A stretch of DNA of 64,000 bases from Durusdinium trenchii (GCA_963970005.1 CAXAMN010021361.1:3140089-3204088), one strand, 5' to 3'; positions 35,672-46,830 are shown, numbered from the stretch's first letter. The notes: a model not told the origin generated them from the sequence alone. Translations and numbers: made by a program.

Positions 35672-35812
35672 TCACTCTGCACGTTCGTCCTTCGTCTGCT
35701 CATCCTCATCCACACGGTACCGCAAGATCGGAAACTTCTCAGTGGGACACGTGTGCGTGAGCCCATCGATGTCTCCGCAAGGATGCGTCCGGCAAATGCA
35801 GGTCTTTGTGTC
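35672..35812 (-). CDS. Cys-rich module exon with stop codon
   Basis: Acceptor CCCAGACAG before GACACAAAG; reads DTKTCICRTHPCGDIDGLTH, then TCPTEKFPILRYRVDEDE and QTKDERAE with stop at 35672. C-x-C-x(3)-H-P-C-x(7)-H-x-C-P matches the module at 37364-37555, so this is the last exon of a gene built from repeated modules. The family is unnamed to me. Confidence 0.6.
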   Translation of the reverse strand, partial: DTKTCICRTHPCGDIDGLTHTCPTEKFPILRYRVDEDEQTKDERAE

Positions 35813-36313
35813 CTGTCTGGGAACGCCTCCCCAATGGCCCGTCTCCGTTTCGACGTGGCTGTGCCACACAGATTCCACACAAAAGGAAGACAGAACCTAC
35901 TATATACATATATATATAATATAGATATAGATTACTATAAAGCTTCCTGAAAGATGCCGAACAAATCACCATAAATCACCTGTGCCGTCGCACCATTCAT
36001 ACTTTTTGGTCCGTTTCGGGTTTGTTTCGTCTGTCAGCATCCCCCGGACTCTTATGATAGGTGGACAAACATTATATACTGCGGCTCCAGTGCATCAGAT
36101 GGTCACTCAGTCTCAACATGAAGAGACTTCACATTCCCGTCCCCGACAGTAGATGTCTGGAAAGTTTTCGTAGTGCTACAAGTTGCACCGTGAGCCGTCT
36201 GGCCACCAGGAACTGGAAAAGGGGCACCTTGGGTCACCTTGGGGCTAAAGCCTTGCGTGAGACATGGTCTCCGATCAAAAAGGCACCATGGCATTCCCCG
36301 GCAAATCCTGGTC

Positions 36314-36541
36314 ATAGTCGAGGATGGGATGTTCAGGGGTGCAGTGCTCACCTGAGGGCAGCGCAGCTATTTGAGTAGGAAAAAGTGCACCACTTCGGTT
36401 CGGCTCAAGTATCCTAAGAACTGCCCTGCCTGGGCAAAGCTCCTTGCTCAGGTACAGGGACTTGTAGTCTGGCTCCTTCCAGCTGACATAGCTTCCATCT
36501 AGCTTGATTATGCAGATCATTCCTCTAACATCCTCTAACAT
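36314..36541 (-). CDS. Possible divergent copy of Cys-rich module
   Basis: A minus-strand frame reads LDGSYVSWKEPDYKSLYLSK and ELCPGRAVLRIL, and later HCTPEHPILDYDQ. LYLSKELC and PILDYD parallel MYIAKLC and PILDYD of the neighbouring exon. A CAG/GTGAGC donor lies inside it, so the block may be two exons or a decayed copy. Confidence 0.35.
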
Positions 36542-37171
36542 CCTGTCATCCTATAAATAGAGCAACGAAAGCCAGCAACCATCACGCTTTACAAAGGGGC
36601 AAGAGACTGGCAAACGGGAGGGATCATTCACTGATTTACATCTCGCCGCTTGCCATCGGCCATTCTGCTCAAGAGACTTTAGGCTTCGAAAAGTGCCTAA
36701 GTAAGTAGAAGGTTATACAAACTATGGGTGTGGACTCACAACCAGAGCCAGCGTCCACACGTCCTGCGAGGTTCGATGCGTTCAAGCTCCTGGACAGCCT
36801 TTTTAGAACGAGTTAAAGCTGAACGCCACATCTTAGCAGCGTCTTCCTGAGAAGTTTCTCGTGAAACCGGTGCTGAGTAATACGAGCCAATTGACATGCA
36901 CTCCAAAAGAATCGTAAGATTAGGGACCGGTTCACATACGCCTACGGGCGGCACAAATGTCCGCGATCTCCGATCTTCGATCTCCGCAGCATCTCCGCTC
37001 CTTGCTGCAGCCACAGTTGAGCTTGCCCGACTTTTCGTAGAAGAATGTCAGAAACTTGTCCTGAAACGTTTCGGGCCGATCCGCCGTTGAAAGTGCGGAT
37101 CAACGTTCCAAGTTCCAACCAACACGCGTGGCCTTTGCTTTCTCTTCTTCTATTGGTGTTCTTTCTTTGTT

Positions 37172-37230
37172 CTCTCCCTCTCTTTCTCTCTTTCTCTCTT
37201 TCTCTCTTTCTCTCTTTCTCTCTTTCTCTC

Positions 37231-37287
<57 letters not shown>
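37172..37287. repeat. (CTTT CTCT)n microsatellite
   Basis: About 115 bp of pure pyrimidine TTTCTCTC repeats. The Arg/Glu- and Ser/Leu-rich ORFs across it are artefacts of the repeat. Confidence 0.95.
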
Positions 37288-37363
37288 GGTTCTCTGGCAT
37301 GATGAAAATCCCTAAAGCCAAGTGATGAGCTGCACAAGGAAGTTCCCTCCAAGCATCATCATG

Positions 37364-37555
37364 CTTCTCCCCGGGGCATTTGTGCTGGAGCCCATTATCG
37401 TTCCAGCAGGGGTGCGCGGTGCAAACGCAGGTCTTGGTGGCAGCGTCGTAGTCCAAAATGGGGAACTTGAGGTCGTTGCAGGTCCGCCCCTTGCACAGCT
37501 TGGCGATGTACATCGAGTTCCCGCTCACCTCCAAGACCACGCCAAGCGTCAGAAC
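37364..37555 (-). CDS. Cys-rich module exon
   Basis: Acceptor TCCCAAG before GTTCTGACG; 64 codons read VLTLGVVLEVSGNSMYIAKL, CKGRTCNDLKFPILDYD and AATKTCVCTAHPCWNDNGL, then HKCPGEK. The six-Cys module with PILDYD recurs at 35672-35812. An internal GAG/GTGAGC could act as an early donor. Function is unknown; such Cys spacing suggests an extracellular or luminal protein. Confidence 0.6.
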
Positions 37556-38646
37556 CTTGGGAAGCAAAGCAGCCTGCCTCAAGCAAGTCGCATGTTCTAC
37601 ATGGACAGTCGTAGAAATCAAACTTCTGCGCCTCTCTGGGACCTTTAGGCCCACAGTCACCGCGGTTCTAGAGATGCGGCTCGCTGTGAATTGAACGAAA
37701 TGATCAGACAAGCAGCCCAGCGAAGCATTGTCTTCAGTGCTCACGTCCACCTGAAACTTTGTGCGAAGGACAACCAAAAAAGCGAGCGTGCTTTGGCACC
37801 AGTCGCTTTCAAACCTTCGCCATGTGAACCTAGAAATTGAAAACTTCATTTTGGCTTGTCAGGGATAGCAATGGGTCCATGAAACCTGGTAAGATCTGAA
37901 GAAAAAACTTCATGGCAAAATCTTGGATAGACGGGCGGCTGGAAAGGAAATGCAGAAAAACCCGCCACAATTCAAAAGAATCATGCAGCTTCACCACACC
38001 AGTCACAAGAAATCAACTCTCAACTCACATGCTCAACCTTCTTTGCAACAAAAACTCCAGCTTGAGAACCATGAAAGCTCTCACATGCTGAAAAGGATTG
38101 AAAAGGAACTTGCAGTACTTTGGCACTCCTCATGAGGATCCACCTTCACCCGGTTCTTCATCCAGTCTGGAAAACTATGTGTATATATATATATATAATT
38201 ATATAACCTCCTCAAATCTCCACAGGCACCTCCACACGCTTTCAGAAGCAGGGGAAAGCGCGAATTGCACACCCACTGAGCCCGTATCGCTGCGGTCCGG
38301 CCAGCTGAAAACAAAAGCAGCCCTCTACCGTGGACCCCGGAAAGGGAGTTCCCAGAACCGTCTTGCTGCCTGCGCAAGTGAGTGCAACAAGGATTCCGAA
38401 GCTCGAGAAGTTCACTCTTCAGAATCACCAGGCCGGTAAGCTACATGGTTCAACAACAGCCGATGGCCAAACCGTGTATTGACTGTATTGACCCTAGAAG
38501 TCGAGCAACCATTTAGTATATAGACGATTATAGACGCACAGCCGTTACTGAACAACCATTGTTGAACTAAAGGGACACTTCAATACCAGATCAACCAGTT
38601 TAAAATTGGTATTGGACTTCCAGGGTTGGTGGATGAACTCCTGCAC
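37556..38646. other. No gene resolved
   Basis: The frame of the Cys-rich exon stays open upstream to 37849, but its composition is unlike coding. The last exon of the eIF4E-like gene, which must start with one base completing TG-, was not found below 38646; a GTTTTCAG/CTGGCC acceptor at about 38325 is a candidate. Confidence 0.3.
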
Positions 38647-38687
38647 CAGCCAATCTGGGACACCGTTTCGGCAAAGTCCACTAGTGC
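38647..38687 (-). CDS. eIF4E-like exon 7
   Basis: Acceptor ACCTGCAG before GCACTAGTG; reads ALVDFAETVSQIG and TG of the next codon before donor GTGCAG. Joined to exon 6 it aligns without gaps to the EAV-DIGR-LKEVL helix. Confidence 0.75.
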
Positions 38688-41600
38688 CTGCAGGTGTAGG
38701 GTCTCCCAGGTGGCGGATATCATGCATGAAGTGATCTCAATAGGTTTTCTCGTTGAGATAGGAACGCGAAGGCTTCCATTTTGAGCATTCACATGACAAT
38801 GAGTCCAACCACCGCATTTGGACCTTCCTCTTTTAAGATGTGCCGAACGAAAAACAATGCCCTGCTTCTTCCAACACACCAATTGCTCTCTGCCTGGCAC
38901 GCTGCCATCCGCTCTGTCAATACATAGCGGCGGGCACGTTGGTCGCCTTTGATGATTTGGTTTGTGCGAGGGCTTCCTCGACCAAACGATCTCGTCGAAC
39001 CATGTCGAACATATCTGGTAGAAGTCTTCATCTTTGTGTCTTCCTTATTTTGCTGAAAAGCTGGACATGTGAAACATCTGATTCACTTCAATCAGCCTGT
39101 CCAAAAGAACAACATAAGCTTTGCAAATGCTGCAAACAAATGCACATCTCAAAATGCACCCCTTGGCTGTTGGCCAAATGTGATGCATGAACTAAATGTC
39201 TCAAATCTGCCTCGCTGCACCACTACACTTCCCTAATTAATACACACAGTATGGCACGGCATGCTATTTGGTCCGCATCAATCTGCTTTGGGTGGAGCTT
39301 TGGCACGGCCTTTTCTCTCGTTGATGCCGCGTGAGCTTGTGAACCTTGAGCTCCGCCTGCGACAACCATCCGTGCGACATCACCACAACATAAAGCAGGT
39401 GGTAGTCTTGAAGACTGTTTCTGCCCAGGCAATGCTGCACTGCACGTGGAAATGCCGGTTTGGGGGCACTGAGCTTTGCGGGGTGAATGAAGCAGAGGGT
39501 CACTCACAAGACGCCGACCTGCAGTCGCCCAGTGGAAGCGGTTGGCAAACGACCCGCCTTGGGCACATTGCCCAGGCGTCCCTCCAGTGTTCGGGTGGCC
39601 AAACAGCACTCCACGTTGCGTTGAAGTGCAGCCACCGCCTGAGCACAACAGCAACGAGAATGCCGAGATGTTTTCTGTGCAAGCCGGACGGCAATACATT
39701 CAACCCCACCTGAGGGTGGGGGTGAAATCTACAATTCCATGTCGAAAGCAAGACACCCCACCCTTGAAGGAATGGACCTCTTTTATATAGATCTGTCAGG
39801 CAAGGACAGGGGATAAATCTGCATACAGTCAGATAATTACAGGACCACATGTATTGGTTTGATGACAATGGCCTTCCGTGTGTTTTCTCGGGGGATTGCA
39901 GGGAAAAGGTGTCCCATGCTCCCTTTCTATCCCAGTGCTGTTCCCACCTGCTGATCCTGGGCGCTGCCAAACCAGACCTCCACCGATGGTGGCCGACGCG
40001 TCGAAGGTCGGCCCCATATTATGGATGGTCTTCCGACTGGATGAAGCAATGATGTCGCTTCATGCGCATCCGGTTTTTTTGCACGTCATCTGAAGGAAGT
40101 GGGTCGAGAGTCGAGTGGGCCAAAACATGTCCAAACAATCCTAGAGCCTGTTGAGAGCAATGGACCCATGGAGCCGGTTCTTCTTGGAGCATCGCTCCTC
40201 CCCACCTCGATGCGGATGGTGCTGGGCACTCCGGCTTTCAGGCCGGTGACCTTGTCCTGGCGAGGTGCAGGCTGACCTGGTTGCGAACCGCCCGATTGTC
40301 CAAAGACTGGAAACGAAAACACCAAAATGGCCAAGATCGTGAAATCCTCCGTTTGGAACGGGTTAAATCACCTGCTACCGAATGCTTACAAGTGCCGGCA
40401 TTATGGAAGCTCTGCCCCGGGCCGCAATGAGCCACCAGTCCTCTCCCAAAAAGTGAGGACCCTTATGGATGCTTGTAGCCCCCCTAAACACTCTGCAAAG
40501 GTTTGGGACGAGTGAAATTGGATCCCAAGCTCCCACCTCACTGCTCCAAACCACTCTGAAACCCTACAACGCTCCGTGTCCCGCCCACGGGCCGGTCCAC
40601 CAGCCGCAAACCAGTGATCATGTCCGCAGGCTCCAAAGTGTTCCCCAGAGTGCCCAGCACGACGTTGTTCCAGTACTCATCCTCAAACTCATGTCTGGCA
40701 TGGTAACCGGCCCTATATCCACAACCAGTTCCTTCGATTCGATAGACTTAGTGACGGGGTCAAAGGATTGAGCGTTCAAAACGACTGTGACCACTGGAGT
40801 GCAGTGCCGCCCACACAAAAAAATCATTGTGGGGCCCAGTCAACAAAATGCAGGACTGAGGCTATGGCAATCTGCGCACCACCCATGGAGGTCTGCATGC
40901 AACCCAAATCAGGCTTCAAGTCTTCTACCAATGAACCCCCAGAACTGCCACAGTAGCAGGAATTCGTCAATCCAATCTCCTCTGCTGCCTCACCGGTGCT
41001 ATCCACGCCATTGATAGAATCGCCATCCCCCTGGCCTTGAAGTGAAACTGAAAGTGCCCACCACCAGAGTTTGCAGCATCCTCCCGTTTTGGCGGGCTCG
41101 TGGCAGCGAAACAGAAACTACCCAAAAGATTGTATTTGGCAAGGCCACAGATCTGACAACAAACAGGAAGAACAACAGCAGTTACACGCGCCATCCAGCC
41201 TCCCACTGTGGCAAGACCCCTTGGCGAAAGATCATCAAGGCGTCGACCAGTGGGGTCTCCGCCTGTTGATTCCACCGGTCACAACAACTGGCTTGGCAAA
41301 GCCGAATCCTATGCAGTCAACTCCGGTGCTTGCTCGTCTCGTTTTCGTTCGGAGAACCTCCCGTCTGGAGCTCATGTTCGAAGAGATCCCACCCAGAGCC
41401 GCTCGACCCGGGCCTCGGCGTCAGACGTCTTCGAAGCCATTCGCCTCGCGAGCAAAACTGAGTCTTGGAGGGAAGGCTCGAGCACAAGAATGTTTGACGG
41501 CTGTGCTGAACAATTGGAATGGTAAGGATTTGGCAAGTTGCAAGTTGGGACGGATAGGATGTATCTGAGGCGTGAGGCATTGGCAAATTGTCCAGCAGTC

Positions 41601-42996
41601 AGGTATGTGACATGTGTTGTGAGGAGCCTACAGGTCGTGCAAGTGTGTTGATTACTCTATTGATTTGGTTTGCAGGTTCGGCGATTCGTCTTGCTGCTGC
41701 ATCTTGCACGTCCTGTACTCACATCCCAGCATGCATGTATTATTGAGAGAAAATAAAAAGAACGTGGAACTTGTTGGGGCTGACCAATGCAGAGGTCCCG
41801 CATATGTCCATTCATCTGAATCATGAATACTTTTGAGATTTTTTGAGTTGCTGTGCCCTTAGCACTGAGAGGAGATCCTGGGAAAAATGGAGTTCTTGCA
41901 GCTTTGGAGCTGGAGACATTGGTAGGTTGCAAGCATCAAGGTTCAAATAACCGACTGGTGCAACTCCAAAGAAATGAGGATAGCTGGACCGAAAGGAATC
42001 TCTAACGAGGGGGGCGAGACTTCCCTTAGCTGCTAAGCACCAGTCCGGGAAGCAACCAAGCTATCCGAAGCATCTGGAGGGAACACCGAAGACCACGCTT
42101 CACCCACTGGTTTGCGGGTAAGATTCTTTCATGTTTCTTCAACCGCGAGACCAGGAATTCCCTGGAGTCCAACATGCATAGTAAACCACGTTCCACACTT
42201 GCGGAGCTCGTTCCAACAGACCAAATGGTTTACGGCCCCCGACAAATGTCCCATTGCGCACGAAACGTCACTCCCGCATGAAACCTACAGTATCTGGTGC
42301 TGTCACCTTCTCGCACTTGAAGCACCCTTCTTGAAGATTCACGGACTTGTGACATGTAAATTTCATAGTGGACTGCACATGCGCTCCCATGATCACGCAA
42401 CCCAGGCCGCAAAATGCAAAACCCTCTGACCTCGTCAGCAGCTCGCTGGGTTGTGGCAAGACTTCCCAAGTCTGCCAAAAATCCTGCGGAGCATTGCGCC
42501 CATCTGAATGCGCAATGTTTGGCACATTATTAAAAAATCGTCTACTTACTATGGTCACAAAGCATAAACTGCGCACACCCAGCATGAACAACCCACCACT
42601 CAGCCCGATGTTTTGGAAAAACATGACAGCTTCACCACGCACACCATGCGCAAGCATAGTAACATTGTCCAAAACCAGGATGGCCTTTTTGATCATGAAC
42701 ACACCGAATCAATAGTGACTTGTGCAAGTGGATCACATGGTCACTGCCATGGAACTGCAAGCTGTTGGTAACAATTGCCACCGTCAAACACTTGGGTTGC
42801 ACACCACCCCGGCACAAAGCAAGAAACAAATGTTCCTCCACCGAAGCCATGGTTGCAAGCCTCAACGGCAACACCACGCCACATGGACCCTGTAGGTTGT
42901 GCAACAAAACATGTGCAGCCGAATGTCTGCTTCGTCGCTTGTTCGTAGGGCACCGTTTTGGATGCAGCCCGCTGCTGCCAAACCACCCATGTAAAC
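38647..42996 (-). CDS. Translation initiation factor eIF4E family protein, seven exons found
   Basis: Seven minus-strand exons join in matching phases and follow the eIF4E fold. These are FTWVVWQQ (first conserved Trp strand), DFWQTWEVLPQPSELL (the TVEDFW helix), KREDAANSGGGHFQF (the WED..N..GG strand), DEYWNNVVLGTLG with ADMITGLRLV (the long helix and GAVV strand), DKVTGLKAGVPSTIRIE, VWFGSAQDQQ (the IWT strand) and ALVDFAETVSQIG (C-terminal helix). The protein should bind mRNA caps and recruit ribosomes. Odd points: the cap-stacking Trp of the WED motif reads Arg (CGG), the Trp expected after SKT is absent, and the YSLF-GI segment between the second and third exons is missing although phases allow direct joining. 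Dinoflagellates have large divergent eIF4E families, so a specialised paralogue or early pseudogene is possible. N- and C-termini are not resolved. Confidence 0.78.
39948..39977 (-). CDS. eIF4E-like exon 6 (10 codons)
   Basis: Acceptor GGTGGAG before GTCTGGTTT; reads VWFGSAQDQQ; donor CAG/GTGGGA. The Trp corresponds to the IWT Trp of eIF4E and is retained. Confidence 0.8.
40206..40256 (-). CDS. eIF4E-like exon 5
   Basis: Acceptor CGCCAG before GACAAGGTC; 17 codons DKVTGLKAGVPSTIRIE; donor GAG/GTGGGG. It supplies the strand leading to the third conserved Trp. Confidence 0.8.
40598..40681 (-). CDS. eIF4E-like exon 4
   Basis: Acceptor TTTGAG before GATGAGTAC; 28 codons read DEYWNNVVLGTLGNTL and EPADMITGLRLV. 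A GA donor (GTG/GACCGG) gives a perfect join RLV/DKVTG; a GT donor one codon earlier is the alternative. Confidence 0.85.
41036..41096 (-). CDS. eIF4E-like exon 3, altered WED motif
   Basis: Acceptor ACGAG before CCCGCC; one base plus 20 codons read PPKREDAANSGGGHFQFHFK; GC donor (AAG/GCCAGG). The motif is WED in functional eIF4E, where the Trp stacks on the cap; here the codon is CGG (Arg). Glu, Asp, Asn and GGG are kept. Confidence 0.8.
42431..42483 (-). CDS. eIF4E-like exon 2
   Basis: Acceptor CCGCAG before GATTTTTGG; reads DFWQTWEVLPQPSELLT and AG of the next codon before donor GTCAGA. DFW followed by LPQPSELL is typical of the family. Confidence 0.8.
42903..42996 (-). CDS. eIF4E-like exon 1 found
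   Basis: Acceptor TTTGAG before GTTTACATG; one base plus 31 codons read FTWVVWQQRAASKTV and PYEQATKQTFGCTCFV; GC donor (GTT/GCACAA). W-V-V-W matches the W-A-L-W strand, and the spacing to DFW in the next exon agrees with human eIF4E within one residue. Confidence 0.7.
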
Positions 42997-45277
42997 CTCA
43001 AAGCTAGCCCATCAGGCATTCCACCATCATCCTCACAAAGCTGCTGGTTGTCTTGACGGCAGGTGCACGAGGTGACCACCTCCTCTCCTGAACCTACATT
43101 CCTGCATGAAAGTCCAAAGGATTTTTCATGGTGGATTACGGTCAAGTACCCTTGTCACTCTGCGTTCCATTTCTGCAGTGATCGAGCGTCCTGGTCTTCA
43201 CCATGCAGCTCTGCCACATCGTCTGGCGCAGTGATCGCGGAGTTAAAGCCTGCAAGCGACAAAACGGTAAATTGTTTCTTTTTCGCGTGGGATCAATGCA
43301 CAAAACAATTTGTTTTTTGTGGGAAAGATGTGGATGAACGTGTGCTTAGTTGCGCCAACTTTGCCAGCTGTCTTGCACACAATGTTTGCATAGAAATTGT
43401 TCCAATTTGTTTCACTCAGCAAGTGTGACAGAACATTCCACACTGAGGAGCGAGCTCAGAAACACCATGGCAGGATACACCAAACCACACAAGTGCCAAA
43501 GGATTGTTGTAGTGTAGCCCACGTAGATCAAGGTTTTTTGTGCGTCTTGACGTGTGTTCTCAATATTTTTTGATGAAATCAATGCATCCCAATCACTAAT
43601 TTTAGTTTTTTAGACTGTTTGCGTTCCCGATCGCAACTTGTTGATAAAGTTAGCTCTGAGTTCATGTTGTTCCGGGAAATTCTATGCGCTTGACCACCAC
43701 GAGCACAATTCTATAATTGGTCCAATCAAGTCAGTTGGCAGAGGCCAACACACAAACAACGAACTGCATTGCTAATGGCCCTGCCAAAAAGGTATATAAC
43801 GAATAGACAAGCACCGTTGCGCTAAGTGGCGCCATGGAAGCACGACTTTCGGCGAGACGACGGTAGCAAGGCGCATGTGGAAAGCTCCTGGTCCCGCGAA
43901 ATTTTGGTCAACCTAACACATTGCCTGCGCCGTTTGCGCCACCTGCCCCGTTTGCGCCCCTTGCGCCGGCTGCGCCGCTTGCACCGTGCGCGCCGTTTGT
44001 GCTGCTTGCGCCGCATGCGCCGCTTGCGCCCTCTGCCACGCCTCCGGCAGCCTTCGGCATGTTCTTTCTTGGGATGCTATAGCGGGCCGCTGTGGGGCTG
44101 GAGAGGGGTTTAGCGGGTGCAGCGATGAATCGGGCGGAACGGATGCAAATGTGGGTAACCAGCTAAGGTTCCAGAGCGGGGTTCCCGGCTCAAACCGTGG
44201 AGCCAAGCTGTGGCCACTTCAGTGTGGCAAATATAATGTAATGATATCATGCTGGTTTAGGTTTCTGTGTGGCATCATTTTGGTTCCACCGTGTTGATTG
44301 AAATGGCACGCTGCACTGCCCAAACAGCACAGCAGCTGCAGCAGCAGCTGCAGCACCAGAAGCGTACTGTGACCAACGTGTACTGAACGCCCTTCCGGCT
44401 CGCACGCACGCCTGGTGGGGACGGTGCGTGATGAAACCCCTTCGTGACGAACAACCACACGATCACTGCAGGCGGTGGCTCAGCTTCAAATCCCTATGGC
44501 GTTAGAATACGGAAAGCGCGTGCCGCATCCTGCGAGAGAAGGAACATTGGCCGCAAAACAAATCATAACAAACCCACTACACCACATCCACACACTCAGG
44601 GCGCCAAATTACACTGGCAAAGACCCCAGATCGGGCGACGCCTAAAGGACACGCCGCGGACAGCTGTTACTGCAGCACGCGACACCGGACCAGTCCACCA
44701 ATACGAGCAACATCTATCGTCTGAACGCAAGGTTTTGCCCAACGCTGCGAGGTCGGCGAGGCCGGCCAAAGCTGCCCGGACGACACTATGATCATTGCTG
44801 CAAAAAATGAACGTAGCATTAATGGTGAGAACCAGGGTCCCCAGCTGTTTAATGCCTGAGAATTGCATGGAGGTCCCTCAATTATTGAAAACTATAATAT
44901 AACAAGAACTCAATGAGTTCAAACATGAATCCGTTCAGGTCCAGCCAACTGAATGAGCTGCCATTGAATTAACCAGACTAGCAACCAAAAACACACAGTT
45001 TAATTGTCTAAACTAAATGATTGGTAGTGAGAAGGGGCAAGTTGTTATTTAATTGCCACTTTAATTTAACCAGAGTTCAAATACTTGGATTGAATTTTAT
45101 AAATAAATTGTCCTTTGGTGGGAGTTCTGAATTGCTTTTGGTTGAAGAAATTAGTTGAATTCTGCACAAACTGAACAAAGGGTAGTCTACCCCAAGCAAC
45201 CCGCGAATTAAACTTCTTGACCTGGCCACTTGAAGACCCAGATTGTCCCTTTTTTAAGTTTTTTGTTCTTAATGTAA
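42997..45277. other. No gene resolved
   Basis: The eIF4E-like N-terminus is expected here but was not found. A GC-rich repeat lies at 43924-44036. A minus-strand frame at 44600-44790 (VVRAALAGLADLAALGKTLR) has coding-like composition but no supportable ends. Confidence 0.3.
43924..44036. repeat. GCGCC-TTT minisatellite
   Basis: Imperfect 9-12-bp units of GCGCCGTTT and GCGCCGCTT. In the minus strand it reads as Ala/Gln-rich (VAQTAQ, AAQPAQGAQ). Confidence 0.85.
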
Positions 45278-45348
45278 TGGCCTCCAACCAAACAGCGATG
45301 GCCTCCACTGGCTAGTAGTAATGGCCTGCATGTAACCCAATAGCGATG
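45278..45348 (-). repeat. Copy of the TTGGAGGCCAT repeat family
   Basis: ATGGCCTCCAACC, GATGGCCTCC, CTAGTAGTAATGGCC and AGCGATGGCCC recur. Reverse-complemented, they match the array at 14538-14671. Confidence 0.7.
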
Positions 45349-45587
45349 GCCCACCAAGTAGTTTCTTGCTACCTTTGTTTTCTTTTTTTGTTCCCTCCTT
45401 TTTGGCCAGCACGTCTCGTTCAGCTTCACCAAACAGACTTTGTGTTCGGGAGCTCCAGGCTGTTTTTATACTGGCCAGTCTCCAGATGTGCACGAGCGGA
45501 TGCCAAGCTCACAGTTTGTGCTTCTATGCTGGGAATCCACATAAACACCGCTGGCTTTGAGCTATCGCGTGCTCAAAACCACGGTGT

Positions 45588-46220
45588 GAACGTGCCTTGT
45601 CGGCAGCATTGGGTGTGCCACCACTGGACCAAAAATTAAATTCTGCCTGTGGGAGATGTCCACCCCACCCAATCTATATGTGTGGGAAAGGCCAAAACCA
45701 CCAAAAGTCCTTTCATGGAACAATGAAATGCCAAGGGGGCAAAAACACACCAAGGACGTGTGGCTGACGCTGGCAAAGACCGCAAATTCACTGCAAATGA
45801 AAGTGCCTTGTTGGCAGCATTGGGTGTGCCACCATTGGACCAAGATCTATTTTTGGAAAGGGCAAGAGCCACCAAGACCAAGAGTCTTTTGAAACCCCTC
45901 ATGGAATTTCAACAATATCACAAGGGCCAAGCGAAGAAACAAGGACCCCGTTCTAATGTGGCTGATGCTAGCAAGGGCGGATTCACTGCAAATGAACGTG
46001 CCTTGTTGGCAGCATTGGGCGTGCCACCACTGGACCAAAAACTAAATTCTGCCTGTGGGAGATGTCCGCCCCACCCCATCTATTTTTGGGAAGGGCCAAA
46101 ACCACCAAGAGTCTTCATGGCTTTTCATGGAACAATGAAATGCCAAAGGGCCAAAAACACACCAAGGACCAAGGACCCAATTCTGATGTGGCTGACGCTG
46201 GCGAGGACAGCAAATTCACT
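45588..46220 (+). repeat. Three-copy tandem repeat, about 195-225 bp, with conserved reading frame
   Basis: Copies start at 45588, 45799 and 45994, each opening with GAAMGTGCCTTG and ending with TTCACTGCAAAT. In copies 2 and 3 the same plus-strand frame is open and reads KFTANESALLAALGVPPLDQ or GFTANERALLAALGVPPLDQ; copy 1 is broken. The conserved reading of the peptide suggests that a coding repeat was amplified. Copy 2 has a different middle from copies 1 and 3. The family is not recognised. Confidence 0.75.
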
Positions 46221-46741
46221 GTACACACCAAACGCTACATTGCAAACTACCTTGTCTTTTCTTCAGCGTTTGTTTTCACGTTTCGTCTTGCTTTCGTCCC
46301 TCGAAAAGGGACGCACCAAAAATCTAAATCAATTAACTGCCTCTTGCGCCATACATCAAAGAACTACATCACATACCGCTTCACACAGCACCGCTTCACA
46401 AATTCTGTCCCTTAAAATGGTACTTCATGAATCCTTCACAAAACAAGCAAAAACAGCAACAACCCCAATAGATCCTGCATTTATCCCAGCAAAACCTTGG
46501 ATTTTCCCCAGCAGCAGTTCAACTCTTTTTGCCTCTGGTGGAAAGGTTTGTGAGGGACTCCTCCGGTCATCATTACATTCTGCAGTGTCCTCTCGTGGAT
46601 GCTTTCCAAAACAAATTTCCTACTTTTGGTCCACCCACTTCATCCATTATTATCCAATACCACATCTTTCCCATGGTTTTCCCAATGTTGGGCTGGTGTC
46701 CCATGTTGTCCCACTCCTTTTCCTCCACTAATTTCCCTACC

Positions 46742-46830
46742 TTTTCCCACTTCCTTCCCAACATTTTTCCACTTCCTTCCCAACATTTTCCCACTTCCTT
46801 CCCAACATTTTCCCACAGTTTTCCCACTTT
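46742..46830. repeat. 22-bp minisatellite
   Basis: About four copies of CCTTCCCAACATTTTCCCAC. Confidence 0.9.

Noticed and set aside
36651..36675. Spliced-leader-like CCATTCTGCTCAAG on plus strand
   Set aside because: Two differences from the leader core in a short match, and no intronless gene follows on that strand.
37045..37352. Ser/Leu-rich and Arg/Glu-rich ORFs
   Set aside because: Translations of the pyrimidine microsatellite.
40322..40334. GCCATTTTGG match to the leader on minus strand
   Set aside because: Only ten bases, without the GGCTCAAG end, and it lies inside an eIF4E-like intron.
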